Below, piece after piece: positions 15,231 through 24,021 of a stretch of 64,000 nucleotides of DNA (position 1 is the first letter of the stretch; every line of letters begins with the position of its first letter). The translations under genes were made by a program, and so were the position numbers. The DNA comes from FACHB-1406 sp034189065. Its GTDB lineage: Bacteria > Cyanobacteriota > Cyanobacteriia > Cyanobacteriales > Spirulinaceae. Location: NCBI GenBank assembly GCA_034189065.1, contig JAXHVQ010000003.1, positions 1 to 64,000 on the forward strand, in the 5' to 3' direction. Below the pieces are notes generated by a model. That model did not search any database. It saw only the letters and a program-made list of their open reading frames with translations, and was not told the origin of the DNA.

Positions 15231-18194
15231 TTAGACATCTACAGTTTGTTTTCCCCACTTTTGGGTACTGTTTTTTTGACACACAGGAATTTCAATAATA
15301 AAAGTCGTCCCCTCTCCAGGCGCAGAAATACAACGTAAAGCTCCCGCGTGCTTTTTGACAATAATTTCATAACTGATAGACAACCCTAAACCCGTTCCTT
15401 GCCCGACAACTTTTGTCGTAAAAAAGGCATCAAAAATTTTTGCTTGAACCGACTTAGAAATTCCAGGGCCGTTGTCGGCGATCGCAATAAAAATCCAGTC
15501 CTCTCCGATTCTTCGCGTCTCAACTGTAATTTGGTTGGGTTTATCTCGAACCTCTTGAAAGGAATGCTCCCGATTATCATCGGCGAACGCATCAATTGCA
15601 TTGGCAAAAATGTTCATAAAGACCTGATTTAACGAGCCAGCATAACACTCCACAAGAGGCAATTGACCGTAATCTCGAATCACTTGAGTTTCTGGACGTT
15701 CTGAGCTAGCTTTAAGGCGATTGCCCAAAATCATCAATGTGCTTTCAATTCCCTCGTGAATATTGACAGCCTTGAAGTCTGATTCATCGACGCGAGAAAA
15801 AACGCGCAAGGAGAAAACAATTTGGCGAATACGCTCGGTCCCAATTTCCATTGAATTTAGAAGTTGGGGTAAATCTTGGCGTATAAATTCAAAATCAATC
15901 TCTTCTTGAATTTCTTCTATTTTCTGATTCGGTTGGGGAAATTGCTGTTGGTAAATTTCAATCAGACAGAGTAAGTCTTGGATATAGTTAACTGCATGAG
16001 TGATATTGCCATGAATAAAGTTAACGGGATTATTAATTTCATGGGCAACTCCTGCAACTAACTGTCCCAAACTCGACATTTTCTCAGTTTGTACTAATTG
16101 ACTTTGAGTCTGTTGCAACTGCTGTAGGGTTTGAGATAATTCTGCGGTTCTTTGTTCGACGTGGGTTTCTAGTTCGCGAGTCAATTCTTGGAGGGCTGCT
16201 TCTGTGCGTTGTCGTTCTTCAATTTCTGCCTGTAATTGCAAATTTTGCTTATCTAGTTCTTCTTCTGTTAGGGTTTGACTTTCTTCGCTTAATACAAACC
16301 ACCAGCTTCCAATCGCACATAATACTAGAACGAGGGAATAAAGAGCTAAGAAAATCCGTAAAATCGCTGCAACTGCATCACTTGAAAATTGCGTTTGTTG
16401 ACGAACATCGAAGAAAAAAATTAATCCTAAAACTGCTCCAATTGTTGCTGAAAGCCCTAAAAATACTCCAAAAAATCGAAAAAGTCTTGCTCTGCTTTTA
16501 GAGGAAAGTTTAGACTTTAAAAACTCGAGTGTCAATAGAGGGGGCGGCTTAATTTGATTTTCATCTTCTATTTCTTTACAACGATCGTGACAATGTGCCT
16601 CTAGAGTACAGCACAGCGAACAAATATAACCTTCATACACCGGACATTGAGCAATATCTGCAGGTTCGTAGTGTTGTTCGCAGACAGAGCATTGAATAAG
16701 CTCAGAATGATAACTTCCTGCTTGGCGGAGGGTGTTTTCGCGAGCAATATAATACTTTCCTTGGGTGAGCCAAGCAATGAAGGGAGATAAGATAAAGGCA
16801 ATTCCTAAAGCGATAAAGGAAGAATAAGCTTGAGGATAAATTCCAAAGAATCCCATAAAAGCTAAAATCGAAATAACTGAGGCAATCGCCATTGAGCCAA
16901 AGCCGACGGGGTTGATATTGTATAAATAAGCTCGCTTGAATTCAATATAGGAAGGACTAAGCTTTAAGGGCTTATTAATAACCAAATCGGCAACGAGAGC
17001 GCCGATCCAAGCGATCGCGACATTAGAATACAATCCTAAAACGGCTTCTAGGGTATCAAATACGCCTAACTCCATTAATAATAATGCGATCGCCACATTG
17101 AAAACCAACCACACGACTCGTCCGGGATGAGAATGAGTTAAGCGAGAAAAAAAGTTCGACCAGGCGAGGGAGCCGCCATAGGCATTTGTGACATTAATTT
17201 TAATTTGGGAAATAATCACAAATAGCGTCACTACCGCTAACACAAATTTCGGATCGTCAAACATATCCGCGAAGCCAGCAAGATACATTTGAACGGGCTG
17301 CTTTGCTCGCTCGACGCTAACTCCGTGGAAAATTGCAAGAGAGGCTAGAAAAGAGCCGCCTAATTGTTTTGCTGCCCCTAAAACAATCCAACCGGGACCT
17401 GCTGCTAGCACGGCGAACCACCATTTTAAGCGATTGTTTTCCTGCTTTTCTGGTAAGAAGCGTAAGTAGTCAACTTGTTCTCCCAGTTGGGCAATTAAGG
17501 AGAGAGAAATGGTTGCTGCCGATCCAAATAGAAGGGGATCGAAACTCATGCTACCAGCAGAATTTCCGACAAATGCCATCCAGTGTTCTAAAGCGTCTGG
17601 CTCTTTGTATAAGACGACTAAATAAGGTGCAATCATCAAAAATAACCAAATTGGCTGCGTCCACAACTGTAATTGGTTGATTAAAGTTACGCCATAAAAG
17701 ACTAAAGGGATAATAATGACAGAACAAATAAGATACCCCCAAGATAAGGGCAATCCCAAAGATAAATTTATTGCCTGAGCCATAATAGCTGCTTCGAGGG
17801 CAAAGAAAATAAAGGTGAATGAAGCGTAAACAAGAGAGGTGATTGTGGAGCCGATATAACCAAATCCGGCTCCTCTTGTCAGCAAATCCATGTCAATATT
17901 ATATCGGGCTGAATAATAAGAAATAGGTAGACCTGCTAGGAATATAATTAAACCGGCGAATAAGATAGCCCAAAACGCATTTGTGAATCCGTAACGAATG
18001 AGTAAAGATGCACCGATCGCCTCGAGAGCGAGAAAAGAAATTCCTCCTAACGCCGTACTCGTGACTAAGAATTCCGACCATTTGCGAAAGGACTTGGGAG
18101 CATATCGAAGTGAGTAATCTTCTAGGGTTTCGTTGGCAACCCAGGTGTTATAATCTCGTCGTTCTTTGACAATGTGCTTGCGAGCTCGATTCAT
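15231..18194 (-). CDS. NCS1-type permease fused to Cys-rich domain and histidine kinase
   Basis: A 987-residue fusion. Residues 35-480 look like a nucleobase:cation symporter-1 (cytosine/purine/allantoin permease) with about 12 membrane helices. Residues 502-539 contain eight Cys plus His residues (CSVC, CSLCC, CHDRC), a probable cytoplasmic zinc-binding module. Two further membrane helices lie at 572-595 and 612-634, a coiled coil at 640-705, then a HisKA domain with phospho-acceptor His718 in GVAHEINNP and a HATPase domain with ADNGPGI and GTGLGLSIS. It should couple binding or uptake of a nucleobase-like solute to phosphorylation of an unlinked response regulator. Stop lies close to the stop of the convergent ABC gene. 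Confidence 0.92.
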   Translation of the reverse strand: MNRARKHIVKERRDYNTWVANETLEDYSLRYAPKSFRKWSEFLVTSTALGGISFLALEAIGASLLIRYGFTNAFWAILFAGLIIFLAGLPISYYSARYNIDMDLLTRGAGFGYIGSTITSLVYASFTFIFFALEAAIMAQAINLSLGLPLSWGYLICSVIIIPLVFYGVTLINQLQLWTQPIWLFLMIAPYLVVLYKEPDALEHWMAFVGNSAGSMSFDPLLFGSAATISLSLIAQLGEQVDYLRFLPEKQENNRLKWWFAVLAAGPGWIVLGAAKQLGGSFLASLAIFHGVSVERAKQPVQMYLAGFADMFDDPKFVLAVVTLFVIISQIKINVTNAYGGSLAWSNFFSRLTHSHPGRVVWLVFNVAIALLLMELGVFDTLEAVLGLYSNVAIAWIGALVADLVINKPLKLSPSYIEFKRAYLYNINPVGFGSMAIASVISILAFMGFFGIYPQAYSSFIALGIAFILSPFIAWLTQGKYYIARENTLRQAGSYHSELIQCSVCEQHYEPADIAQCPVYEGYICSLCCTLEAHCHDRCKEIEDENQIKPPPLLTLEFLKSKLSSKSRARLFRFFGVFLGLSATIGAVLGLIFFFDVRQQTQFSSDAVAAILRIFLALYSLVLVLCAIGSWWFVLSEESQTLTEEELDKQNLQLQAEIEERQRTEAALQELTRELETHVEQRTAELSQTLQQLQQTQSQLVQTEKMSSLGQLVAGVAHEINNPVNFIHGNITHAVNYIQDLLCLIEIYQQQFPQPNQKIEEIQEEIDFEFIRQDLPQLLNSMEIGTERIRQIVFSLRVFSRVDESDFKAVNIHEGIESTLMILGNRLKASSERPETQVIRDYGQLPLVECYAGSLNQVFMNIFANAIDAFADDNREHSFQEVRDKPNQITVETRRIGEDWIFIAIADNGPGISKSVQAKIFDAFFTTKVVGQGTGLGLSISYEIIVKKHAGALRCISAPGEGTTFIIEIPVCQKNSTQKWGKQTVDV

Positions 18195-18517
18195 TTTGGG
18201 TTATCTCCGCGTGGGGGGTGAGAATGAAATAATTTGGAGTTTGACGATCGCGTATTTGGAGAGTGCGGTACCCGTCGTCATGTTAGCGCCTGAAATTCGG
18301 GCAGTGCTGTAAGCTGTCGGTACATTTAGATTGAGAATTGGCATTCTTTCAGAGAAGCTCTTGCCATTTTAGAGTGCCCAAATTTAAATGCCTATCAACT
18401 TATTTTTAAAACTGCTGCTTTGTTCAAACCGCGTTAGGCGCGCCTGCTGGATAATTCCAGAGCAAGTTTAATAAATCTTCCAGCTTCCAGGCAGACTAAA
18501 TTTCAACCTCTCGATCG
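18195..18517. other. divergent intergenic region
   Basis: About 320 bases upstream of both the fusion kinase and the TPR gene. I see no gene, tRNA or clear repeat. Confidence 0.4.
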
Positions 18518-19549
18518 ATGTTTGACGGTCTGTCTTTTGACGAGAACGAGAGATTTGCTGAAAATGAAAGCTATTGTTCGCAAGGATTAAGGCTAGTGGC
18601 TCGTTATTTTGGGAACGCTAACCGTCCGAAGTTAATTGGGGTGGCGATCGCATCGCTTTGTCTAATCCTGGTTTTGGCGATCGCGCCCCTGCCTTCAGAT
18701 GCGGAAACTACGGAATTTTCTACAGTTTTTCCAATTTCTGCGCGGGATTTTTTTCGGTCGGGAACTCGGGCAGCCCAATTGGGGAACTTGGAGGGAGCGA
18801 TCGCGGATTTTACCCGAGCCATCGAGTTGGATTCCCACTTCTCCAACGCTTACAGCAATCGCTGTTGGGTTTATTTGAACCAGTTTGCCTATACTGAAGC
18901 ACGACAGGATTGTACTTCGGCGCTGCAACAGTCTCCCAATAACGGCGAAGCTTACTTAAATCGAGGTTTGGCGGCTTATCATCAAGGGGATGAGGAGGCA
19001 GCGATCGCGGATTATCAGGCAGCGACACGACTTCATCCTACCGATGCGCGTCCCTACTACAATCGCGGTTTAGTCGAATTTGACCGCAAAAATTACTTAA
19101 ATGCAATTACTGAATTTACTCTCGCCCTTCGCCAAACTTTCGCATACGAGCGCTCAACGCTAGCAAGGATTTATACCGATCGCGGTTTGAGTTACGCCCA
19201 ACTGGGGAATGAAGAAAGCGCGATCGCCGATTTTACTTGTTCTGTGCGTCTGTTTCCCGACAACGCTTCGGCCTACTATAACCGCGCCTTGACGTACCAA
19301 AAGCAGCAGCGCTACGAAGACGCGATCGCCGATTTTACCCGTTCCTTGCAACATCAACCCGATCTTGCCCTAGCGCGCGTGAATCGAGGTTTGGCACGCG
19401 ATCGTCTCGGCCAACATCAAGGAGCCCTTGAAGATTTGCAGCGCGGTGCAGAGAGTTTAGCACAACAAGGTCAAACCCTTGCTGCCGAACGAGTCAAAAC
19501 CTTGATTTTCCAACTGCGACAAAATCGTTCGACTCCTGTCACAGTTTAA
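18518..19549 (+). CDS. membrane-anchored TPR-repeat protein
   Basis: A 343-residue protein. A hydrophobic helix at about residues 36-53 serves as anchor or signal sequence, after which residues 70-330 are seven or so tetratricopeptide repeats, visible from recurring AIADFTRAIEL, YNRGLVEF and AYYNRALTY segments. TPR arrays bind partner proteins; no partner is indicated by the neighbours. Codon 1 at 18518 gives a cytoplasmic N-terminal stretch of about 35 residues; a later start is possible. Confidence 0.9.
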   Translation: MFDGLSFDENERFAENESYCSQGLRLVARYFGNANRPKLIGVAIASLCLILVLAIAPLPSDAETTEFSTVFPISARDFFRSGTRAAQLGNLEGAIADFTRAIELDSHFSNAYSNRCWVYLNQFAYTEARQDCTSALQQSPNNGEAYLNRGLAAYHQGDEEAAIADYQAATRLHPTDARPYYNRGLVEFDRKNYLNAITEFTLALRQTFAYERSTLARIYTDRGLSYAQLGNEESAIADFTCSVRLFPDNASAYYNRALTYQKQQRYEDAIADFTRSLQHQPDLALARVNRGLARDRLGQHQGALEDLQRGAESLAQQGQTLAAERVKTLIFQLRQNRSTPVTV

Positions 19550-19580
19550 ATTTGCCATTTGTCATTTTTTTTGATCGACG

Positions 19581-20096
19581 ATGAAACAACATCTTTTATT
19601 TTGTTTGACTTTGCTGGTGAGTACGAATTTCACCGTGCTTTCTTCGGTACGAGCAATGACTCCCGAAATCTTGATTTCGGATGGAGAAGGACATCATTCT
19701 CAAGAGGGGCAACATTCCCAGGAAGGACACCATCACGGCACCCTCGAAATTCCCGATGGCGAACCTATTCCCAGCGTTGATATAATGGTATATCCCGATG
19801 CCGAACGCGGATGGAATTTGGAAGTTCAACTGGAGAATTTCCGCTTTGCACCCGAAAATATCAATGGCGAAAATGAAATCTCGGAAGGACACGCCCATCT
19901 TTATCTCAACGACCAGCAAGTTACGCGCTTATACGGAAATTGGTACCATCTTCCTGAATTACCGCCGGGACGCAATGAAATTAAAGTGACGCTCAATGCA
20001 AATCAACATGAAACATTGATGCACGATGGAGAGCCAATTGAAGCAACAACAATTGTTGAAGTCGATGAAGTAGAACCCATGCAAATGCAAAATTAA
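19581..20096 (+). CDS. His-rich exported protein of unknown function
   Basis: A 171-residue protein with a signal peptide (core residues 5-20, likely cleavage after SVRA). The mature N-terminus contains a His cluster, HHSQEGQHSQEGHHHG, followed by a beta-rich domain with GHAHLYLNDQQVTRLYGNWY and HETLMHDGEPIEA. The His cluster suggests periplasmic metal binding (copper, zinc or nickel). The domain resembles small cupredoxin-like periplasmic proteins, but I cannot assign it. It starts 31 bases after the TPR gene and is followed closely by the sunset-domain gene, so the three may form one transcript. Confidence 0.75.
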   Translation: MKQHLLFCLTLLVSTNFTVLSSVRAMTPEILISDGEGHHSQEGQHSQEGHHHGTLEIPDGEPIPSVDIMVYPDAERGWNLEVQLENFRFAPENINGENEISEGHAHLYLNDQQVTRLYGNWYHLPELPPGRNEIKVTLNANQHETLMHDGEPIEATTIVEVDEVEPMQMQN

Positions 20097-20122
20097 AAGT
20101 AGTAGGGTGAGTAATCTGCCGA

Positions 20123-20596
20123 TTGAGATTTTGCTGGCTCTTGATTTTAATAAGTATTTGTGTTTTTGGTTTGATTGCTGTTGCTACTTGTGTTAAAAGT
20201 CATGACGCAAATAGTGGCACTCCCCCGTTGGCTGAAACTCCTACAGGTTCCAGTGCTGCCTCGAAGCTCGAAAACTCTTCGGCGATCGCAACTCCTCCTG
20301 TTCCCAGCCCTGTTTTGAATGCCAACCCTTCTTCTTCTTTACCTGCAACTCCTCCTGTTCCCAGTCCTGCCTCCATCGCCGAAACTTCTCCTGTATCCGA
20401 AATAAGTCCCGAACCTACATTTTCACAACGCTGTAACATCAAAGGGAATATTTCGCATAATTCGGGAAACAAAATTTATCATCTTCCGGGAGCAGAAGAT
20501 TATCATTCGACCAAGATCGATACCTGGCGCGGAGAACGATGGTTTTGTACGGAATCTGAAGCGAGCGCTAGTGGATGGCGAAGGTCGCCTCGTTGA
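20123..20596 (+). CDS. exported protein with C-terminal sunset domain
   Basis: A 157-residue protein beginning at TTG (no ATG exists between the upstream stop at 20108 and the hydrophobic leader; AGGGTGAG lies about 12 bases upstream). Residues 5-22 are a signal or lipoprotein-like leader with Cys at ATC. Residues 25-100 are a low-complexity Pro/Ser/Ala linker in which ATPPVPSP recurs. Residues 104-157 are a sunset domain: CNIKGNIS, KIYHLPG, GERWFCTESEA and GWRRS. Sunset domains often follow nuclease modules and may bind nucleic acid; no nuclease is present here. Confidence 0.75.
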   Translation: MRFCWLLILISICVFGLIAVATCVKSHDANSGTPPLAETPTGSSAASKLENSSAIATPPVPSPVLNANPSSSLPATPPVPSPASIAETSPVSEISPEPTFSQRCNIKGNISHNSGNKIYHLPGAEDYHSTKIDTWRGERWFCTESEASASGWRRSPR

Positions 20597-20715
20597 AGCG
20601 ATCGCCGAAAGACTGGGATTTCTACCCACTGAATTCAATTCCCTTGCACTCGGTAGGGAATTTTTAGAAAAATTGGGGCTTGGTTTTAACTGAAGTTTTT
20701 GTTAGTATACTCTTA

Positions 20716-20763
20716 ATAATGGGAATATTAGCTAGTATCTAAAATTGCCAATATTCCCATTAT
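20716..20763. repeat. 14-bp inverted repeat with 20-nt loop
   Basis: ATAATGGGAATATT at 20716-20729 is matched exactly by its reverse complement at 20750-20763. There is no following T run, so it is not a classical terminator; it may be a small repeat element or an RNA hairpin downstream of the sunset-domain gene. Confidence 0.75.
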
Positions 20764-20884
20764 CTAAATATAGCATCAAAAGTAAAGAAAGTCTAGCCCC
20801 CAAAAAATTTCCGCGATCGCCGTTTCTAAAAGGCAAACTATTTTGACCCCATTTTAATCGACCATCACCTCTTTCAAATTTAAC

Positions 20885-21280
20885 TCAGAGCGTCAAATAC
20901 TTTTCCACCCCAAAAATGCCGTTACCCACTTCGTATTTGACCAAAGAGCAACTTTCCCTATAAACTTCCTCCATTTTTTCCGAACTTGAAACATAGTTAG
21001 CAAATATAGTAAAACACTGAGAACGTTCGGGCTCGCCCAGTTGATTTGCTAAACTATTGACTTCGGTCAGAATGTTTGGAGTTGTAACAAATTTATTAAA
21101 TTTGGGCAAAAATGCCAACAAAAAATCATAATCTTCTGGAACAAACTGCTCGGTTCGCTTAAACTTTGAAATACGCTCTCGATTAACCCCTCCTACAAAC
21201 AGCAACAATAAAATGTTAGTGTCTATTAAAATCCCCTTAGCGCCATAACGACGGATTAAGTCGCGAATAAACTCCTTCAT
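20885..21280 (-). CDS. PIN-domain toxin-like protein, probably C-terminally truncated
   Basis: A 131-residue protein with a PIN-nuclease N-terminus: Asp20 in ILIDTNILLLL and Glu73 in PNILTEVNSL are the expected first two metal ligands. The third acidic motif, usually GLTDA followed by a strand near the C-terminus, is not found; the sequence goes from SLVKYEVGNG to EKYLTL and stops. The protein may therefore be inactive. Its start overlaps the upstream 98-residue gene by four bases (ATGA), the layout of a toxin-antitoxin pair. Confidence 0.7.
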   Translation of the reverse strand: MKEFIRDLIRRYGAKGILIDTNILLLLFVGGVNRERISKFKRTEQFVPEDYDFLLAFLPKFNKFVTTPNILTEVNSLANQLGEPERSQCFTIFANYVSSSEKMEEVYRESCSLVKYEVGNGIFGVEKYLTL

Positions 21281-21573
21281 AACTCGCGAATTTTCATAGA
21301 TTCAACTTCACCCGTTTCTGAATTGACCTTGAAAAGTTTATACATTCGTTCTAATTTAGGTGAGAAATTGACAACACCGCGCAAAGGATTTTGTTGAGAT
21401 TCAGGTTCGAGTGAAGCGAAGCTTAGCGTAACCCACCAGAACTTCCTATCTTCCGTCAATTCTACTTCTTCAAGCCTAATATCTCCCAAATTCCCTCCCA
21501 ATAAATCTCGGAGGGAATTGATATAGTTCCGGGCGGAAGTAACTGCTTTAAGTAGGTGGGCATAAATAAACAT
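21277..21573 (-). CDS. small conserved protein upstream of the PIN gene, possible antitoxin
   Basis: A 98-residue protein: helical start, then an acidic beta-rich part (IRLEEVELTEDRKFWWVTLS) and C-terminal YKLFKVNSETGEVESMKI. Similar small proteins sit upstream of PIN-like genes in cyanobacteria, as I recall the family; their role is unproven. The first eight codons (MFIYAHLL) and the ATG are read from the inverted terminal repeat of a mobile-type element (21550-21675), so the native start may have been replaced. Coupled to the next gene by a 4-bp overlap. Confidence 0.6.
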   Translation of the reverse strand: MFIYAHLLKAVTSARNYINSLRDLLGGNLGDIRLEEVELTEDRKFWWVTLSFASLEPESQQNPLRGVVNFSPKLERMYKLFKVNSETGEVESMKIREL

Positions 21574-21675
21574 TACAACCCAGAATCCAAAACTTAAGCT
21601 GAAAGCCAGCTACAAAGGGGGTTTCACGATTTTAAATTGAATCGCTATTTTACGAATAATTGCGCCCGCCTACTT
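21550..21675. mobile_element. MITE-like element, AAGTAGGTGGGC termini (copy 1)
   Basis: Starts AAGTAGGTGGGC (21550-21561) and ends with GCCCGCCTACTT (21664-21675), its reverse complement with one mismatch. The left end continues ATAAATAAAC. A second copy is at 23030-23132. No transposase is encoded. Confidence 0.75.
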
Positions 21676-21724
21676 ACGTACATCGATTGCCATAATATTT
21701 GTTTCCTAACTTCTTTATTTGAAC

Positions 21725-22927
21725 CTAAGATACAATCGCTTCTGACTGATAATAAATCCCCGCCTTCCCAAGACGCTGTAATGCTTCTCCAAGGCGATCG
21801 CAATCTGCAATTAAACTAATTCTGACATACCCTTCCCCCGCCGAGCCAAAGGCATTTCCCGGCGTAACCACAACGCCAGTCTTTTGCAAAACATCCAGCG
21901 CAAATTCCGTCGAACCAATCCCCGCAGGACAAGGAATCCAAAGATACATCGTCGCCTTTGATTTCGGCACATTCCAGCCCAATTGCGCTAACCCTTGGAC
22001 GAGGAAATCGCGGCGTTTTTGATAGCGCTCTTGGACTTGCTGGACATAGCTGTCGGGCAAATCTAAAGCTGTTTCTGCTGCGGTTTGGATGGCGGCAAAA
22101 ATGCCGTAGTCAAGATTTGTTTTGAGGGTGCGCAAGCCTTGAATGATTTGAGAATTACCCACAACGAACCCAACGCGCCATCCTGCCATATTATAAGTTT
22201 TAGAAAGAGTATGAAACTCAACTCCAATCTCTTTTGCACCCGGAATTTCCAATAAGCTGGTGGGCTGATAGCCGTCAAAGGCCAATTCTGCATAACAGAG
22301 ATCGTGAACTAAGAGGATTTCCCAGCGACGGGCAAAGGCGACAATTTCCTCGAAAAACTCTCTGGGTGCCGTAGCGGTTGTTGGGTTGTTGGGATAGTTA
22401 AAATAGAGAATTTTGGCGCGTTGGGCAACTTCATCGGGAATAGAACTAAGATCGATTAACCAATCTTGTTCGGCTTTGAGATGAATGGGATGAATCTTTC
22501 CCCCCGCAATTAATGGGCCGCGAAAATGGGCGGGATAGGAGGGACTGGGGACAAGGACGACATCGCCGGGGTTGACGTAGGCGAGGGCTAAATGGCCGAG
22601 TCCTTCTTTCGATCCTAATAACGGTAATGCTTCGCTGTCAGGGTCTAGTTTAACGCTATAACGGCGTTCGTACCAACGCGCGATCGCGCCGCGAAAACTA
22701 GCTGTTCCTTCAAAGGGAGGATAACCGTGATTTTTCGGATTGACAAGGGCAGCAGTTGCAGCATCAATAATGGGTTGTGGCGCAGAACCGTCGGGGTTGC
22801 CCATTCCGAGGTCGATCAAATCTAAGCCCTGTTCCCTCGCCCTCGCTTTGAGTTCGTCGAGGCGGGCAAAAACGTAGGGAGGAAGAATGCTGAGGCGTTG
22901 TGCGGGGGAAATCCAATTTAAAGTCAT
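21725..22927 (-). CDS. class I/II aminotransferase (aspartate/alanine-type), PLP enzyme
   Basis: A 400-residue fold-type I PLP enzyme. Lys243 in LSKTYNMAGWRVGF is the Schiff-base lysine; FNYPNNPT and VHDLCYAEL carry the cofactor-binding Asn, Asp and Tyr; the C-terminal Arg of YVRISL binds the substrate carboxylate. It is close to proteins annotated as aspartate aminotransferase or AlaC-like; the amino donor cannot be settled by reading. MTLNWISP at 22927 is preferred to a start seven codons upstream because family members begin there. Confidence 0.93.
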   Translation of the reverse strand: MTLNWISPAQRLSILPPYVFARLDELKARAREQGLDLIDLGMGNPDGSAPQPIIDAATAALVNPKNHGYPPFEGTASFRGAIARWYERRYSVKLDPDSEALPLLGSKEGLGHLALAYVNPGDVVLVPSPSYPAHFRGPLIAGGKIHPIHLKAEQDWLIDLSSIPDEVAQRAKILYFNYPNNPTTATAPREFFEEIVAFARRWEILLVHDLCYAELAFDGYQPTSLLEIPGAKEIGVEFHTLSKTYNMAGWRVGFVVGNSQIIQGLRTLKTNLDYGIFAAIQTAAETALDLPDSYVQQVQERYQKRRDFLVQGLAQLGWNVPKSKATMYLWIPCPAGIGSTEFALDVLQKTGVVVTPGNAFGSAGEGYVRISLIADCDRLGEALQRLGKAGIYYQSEAIVS

Positions 22928-23029
22928 TGGCACGCAAAGACGAAACAAAATAAACTATTATTGTCTCATACGCGGTCGAGTTTGCTACTAAAAATTAGGA
23001 CATAGGAATCATCGAGTCACTGAGTTGAT

Positions 23030-23132
23030 AAGTAGGTGGGCAAAAATAAACGCATAACCTCGAAAACCGTATTCCTTGCCAGGTAAGGGTTTTAGCTGGA
23101 GATATTGTTCTTTTAATTACGCCCACCTACTT
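23030..23132. mobile_element. MITE-like element, AAGTAGGTGGGC termini (copy 2)
   Basis: Perfect 12-bp terminal inverted repeats: AAGTAGGTGGGC at 23030-23041 and GCCCACCTACTT at 23121-23132. The left end continues AAAAATAAAC, matching copy 1. The interior has no open frame. Confidence 0.85.
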
Positions 23133-23177
23133 AATTCAAGGTAGAAAACGGCGTATTTTGTACTCCCATCGCGAACA

Positions 23178-23333
23178 ATGGCTCGCCAACGCAAGAAATC
23201 TGATTTTCCCAGTAAAATTTGTCCGACGTGCGGCCGTCCCTTCGTCTGGCGCAAGAAATGGGCGAACTGTTGGGACGAGGTGAAGTATTGTTCCGATCGC
23301 TGTCGCCGCCGCAAGTCCCAAGCTTCGGATTAA
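23178..23333 (+). CDS. DUF2256 small zinc-ribbon protein
   Basis: A 51-residue basic protein starting MARQRKKSDFPSK. Two Cys pairs form a zinc ribbon: CPTC at residues 15-18 and C38-x3-C42 (YCSDRC), with an additional Cys31 and the conserved FVWRKKW. This matches the DUF2256 family, whose members often lie near cryptochrome/photolyase or other redox genes; none is adjacent here. It lies just downstream of a MITE-like element, between the aminotransferase and the DUF3318 gene. Confidence 0.88.
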   Translation: MARQRKKSDFPSKICPTCGRPFVWRKKWANCWDEVKYCSDRCRRRKSQASD

Positions 23334-23367
23334 GGGCCATGAACTTTAGTTCTTGGCTCAAAGTTAA

Positions 23368-23385
23368 AACCCGTTAAAACGGGTT
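23368..23385. repeat. 18-bp palindrome AACCCGTT-AA-AACGGGTT
   Basis: An 8-bp perfect stem with a two-base centre, between the convergent DUF2256 and DUF3318 genes. It may be a weak terminator but has no T run. Confidence 0.7.
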
Positions 23386-23409
23386 AAGAATTTGGATTGG
23401 GGAACTGCG

Positions 23410-24021
23410 CTATGAATTTTTGACGCTTTCGGGAACGGCAACGGGGGATAATTTCGCGATCGCCTTGAGATTTTGGGTGCGAATCAATTCAACAAAATTG
23501 AGCGTAGAGCGTCCTTCAATGCGCGCAACACTCTCAATCCCCTCAAGAAGTGCTTTTGCCGCTTCAATCTCGTTGTAGCCCCTTCTCAGAGACACTTTAA
23601 TTGCCGCTTCATCGGCTTTTATTTCCGCTCTCGAACTGCGAGTCTCCTGCCAAATTTGGCGTAACGCGATCGCGCTCAACCCTCCCGCGACCAACACGCC
23701 GATCGCGTCCCCTTGAAGCAATTCTACAACCGCACCTGCCGTTCCCGCCAATGCCACTCCCCGCTGCCAGTCTGGTTTAAACCAGCGAATTCCCAATAGC
23801 CAACTCAGCGATCGCAGAAATAATAAATCCCGTTCGGTTCGAGTCAATTGCGACCACAAATCGAAATTAATCCGAATTTCTCGCGACTCCGCTTTCCAAG
23901 GAACGGGAAACGGCACATCAAGAATTTTCGATTGCTGCGAGTTGCTAACAATTTTGGCAAACATTCGTCCCGAAGCGGGCATCAGTTCGCGCAAATGATA
24001 AATTTCTGAATCAAGGGTCAT
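23410..24021 (-). CDS. DUF3318 protein
   Basis: A 203-residue protein of a family restricted largely to cyanobacteria. Residues 40-85 include SREIRINFDLWSQLTRTERD and WLLGIRWFKPDW; residues 85-120 are weakly hydrophobic (GVALAGTAGAVVELL, IGVLVAGGLSAIAL) and may form one or two membrane helices; the C-terminal half is a charged helix (RGYNEIEAAKALLEGIESVA). Function unknown. No operon partner is evident: tandem repeats precede it and a convergent small gene follows. Confidence 0.85.
   Translation of the reverse strand: MTLDSEIYHLRELMPASGRMFAKIVSNSQQSKILDVPFPVPWKAESREIRINFDLWSQLTRTERDLLFLRSLSWLLGIRWFKPDWQRGVALAGTAGAVVELLQGDAIGVLVAGGLSAIALRQIWQETRSSRAEIKADEAAIKVSLRRGYNEIEAAKALLEGIESVARIEGRSTLNFVELIRTQNLKAIAKLSPVAVPESVKNS

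Noticed and set aside
20716..20763. Terminator for the sunset-domain gene
   Set aside because: The stem is strong but AT-rich, the loop is long and there is no T run; recorded as an inverted repeat only.
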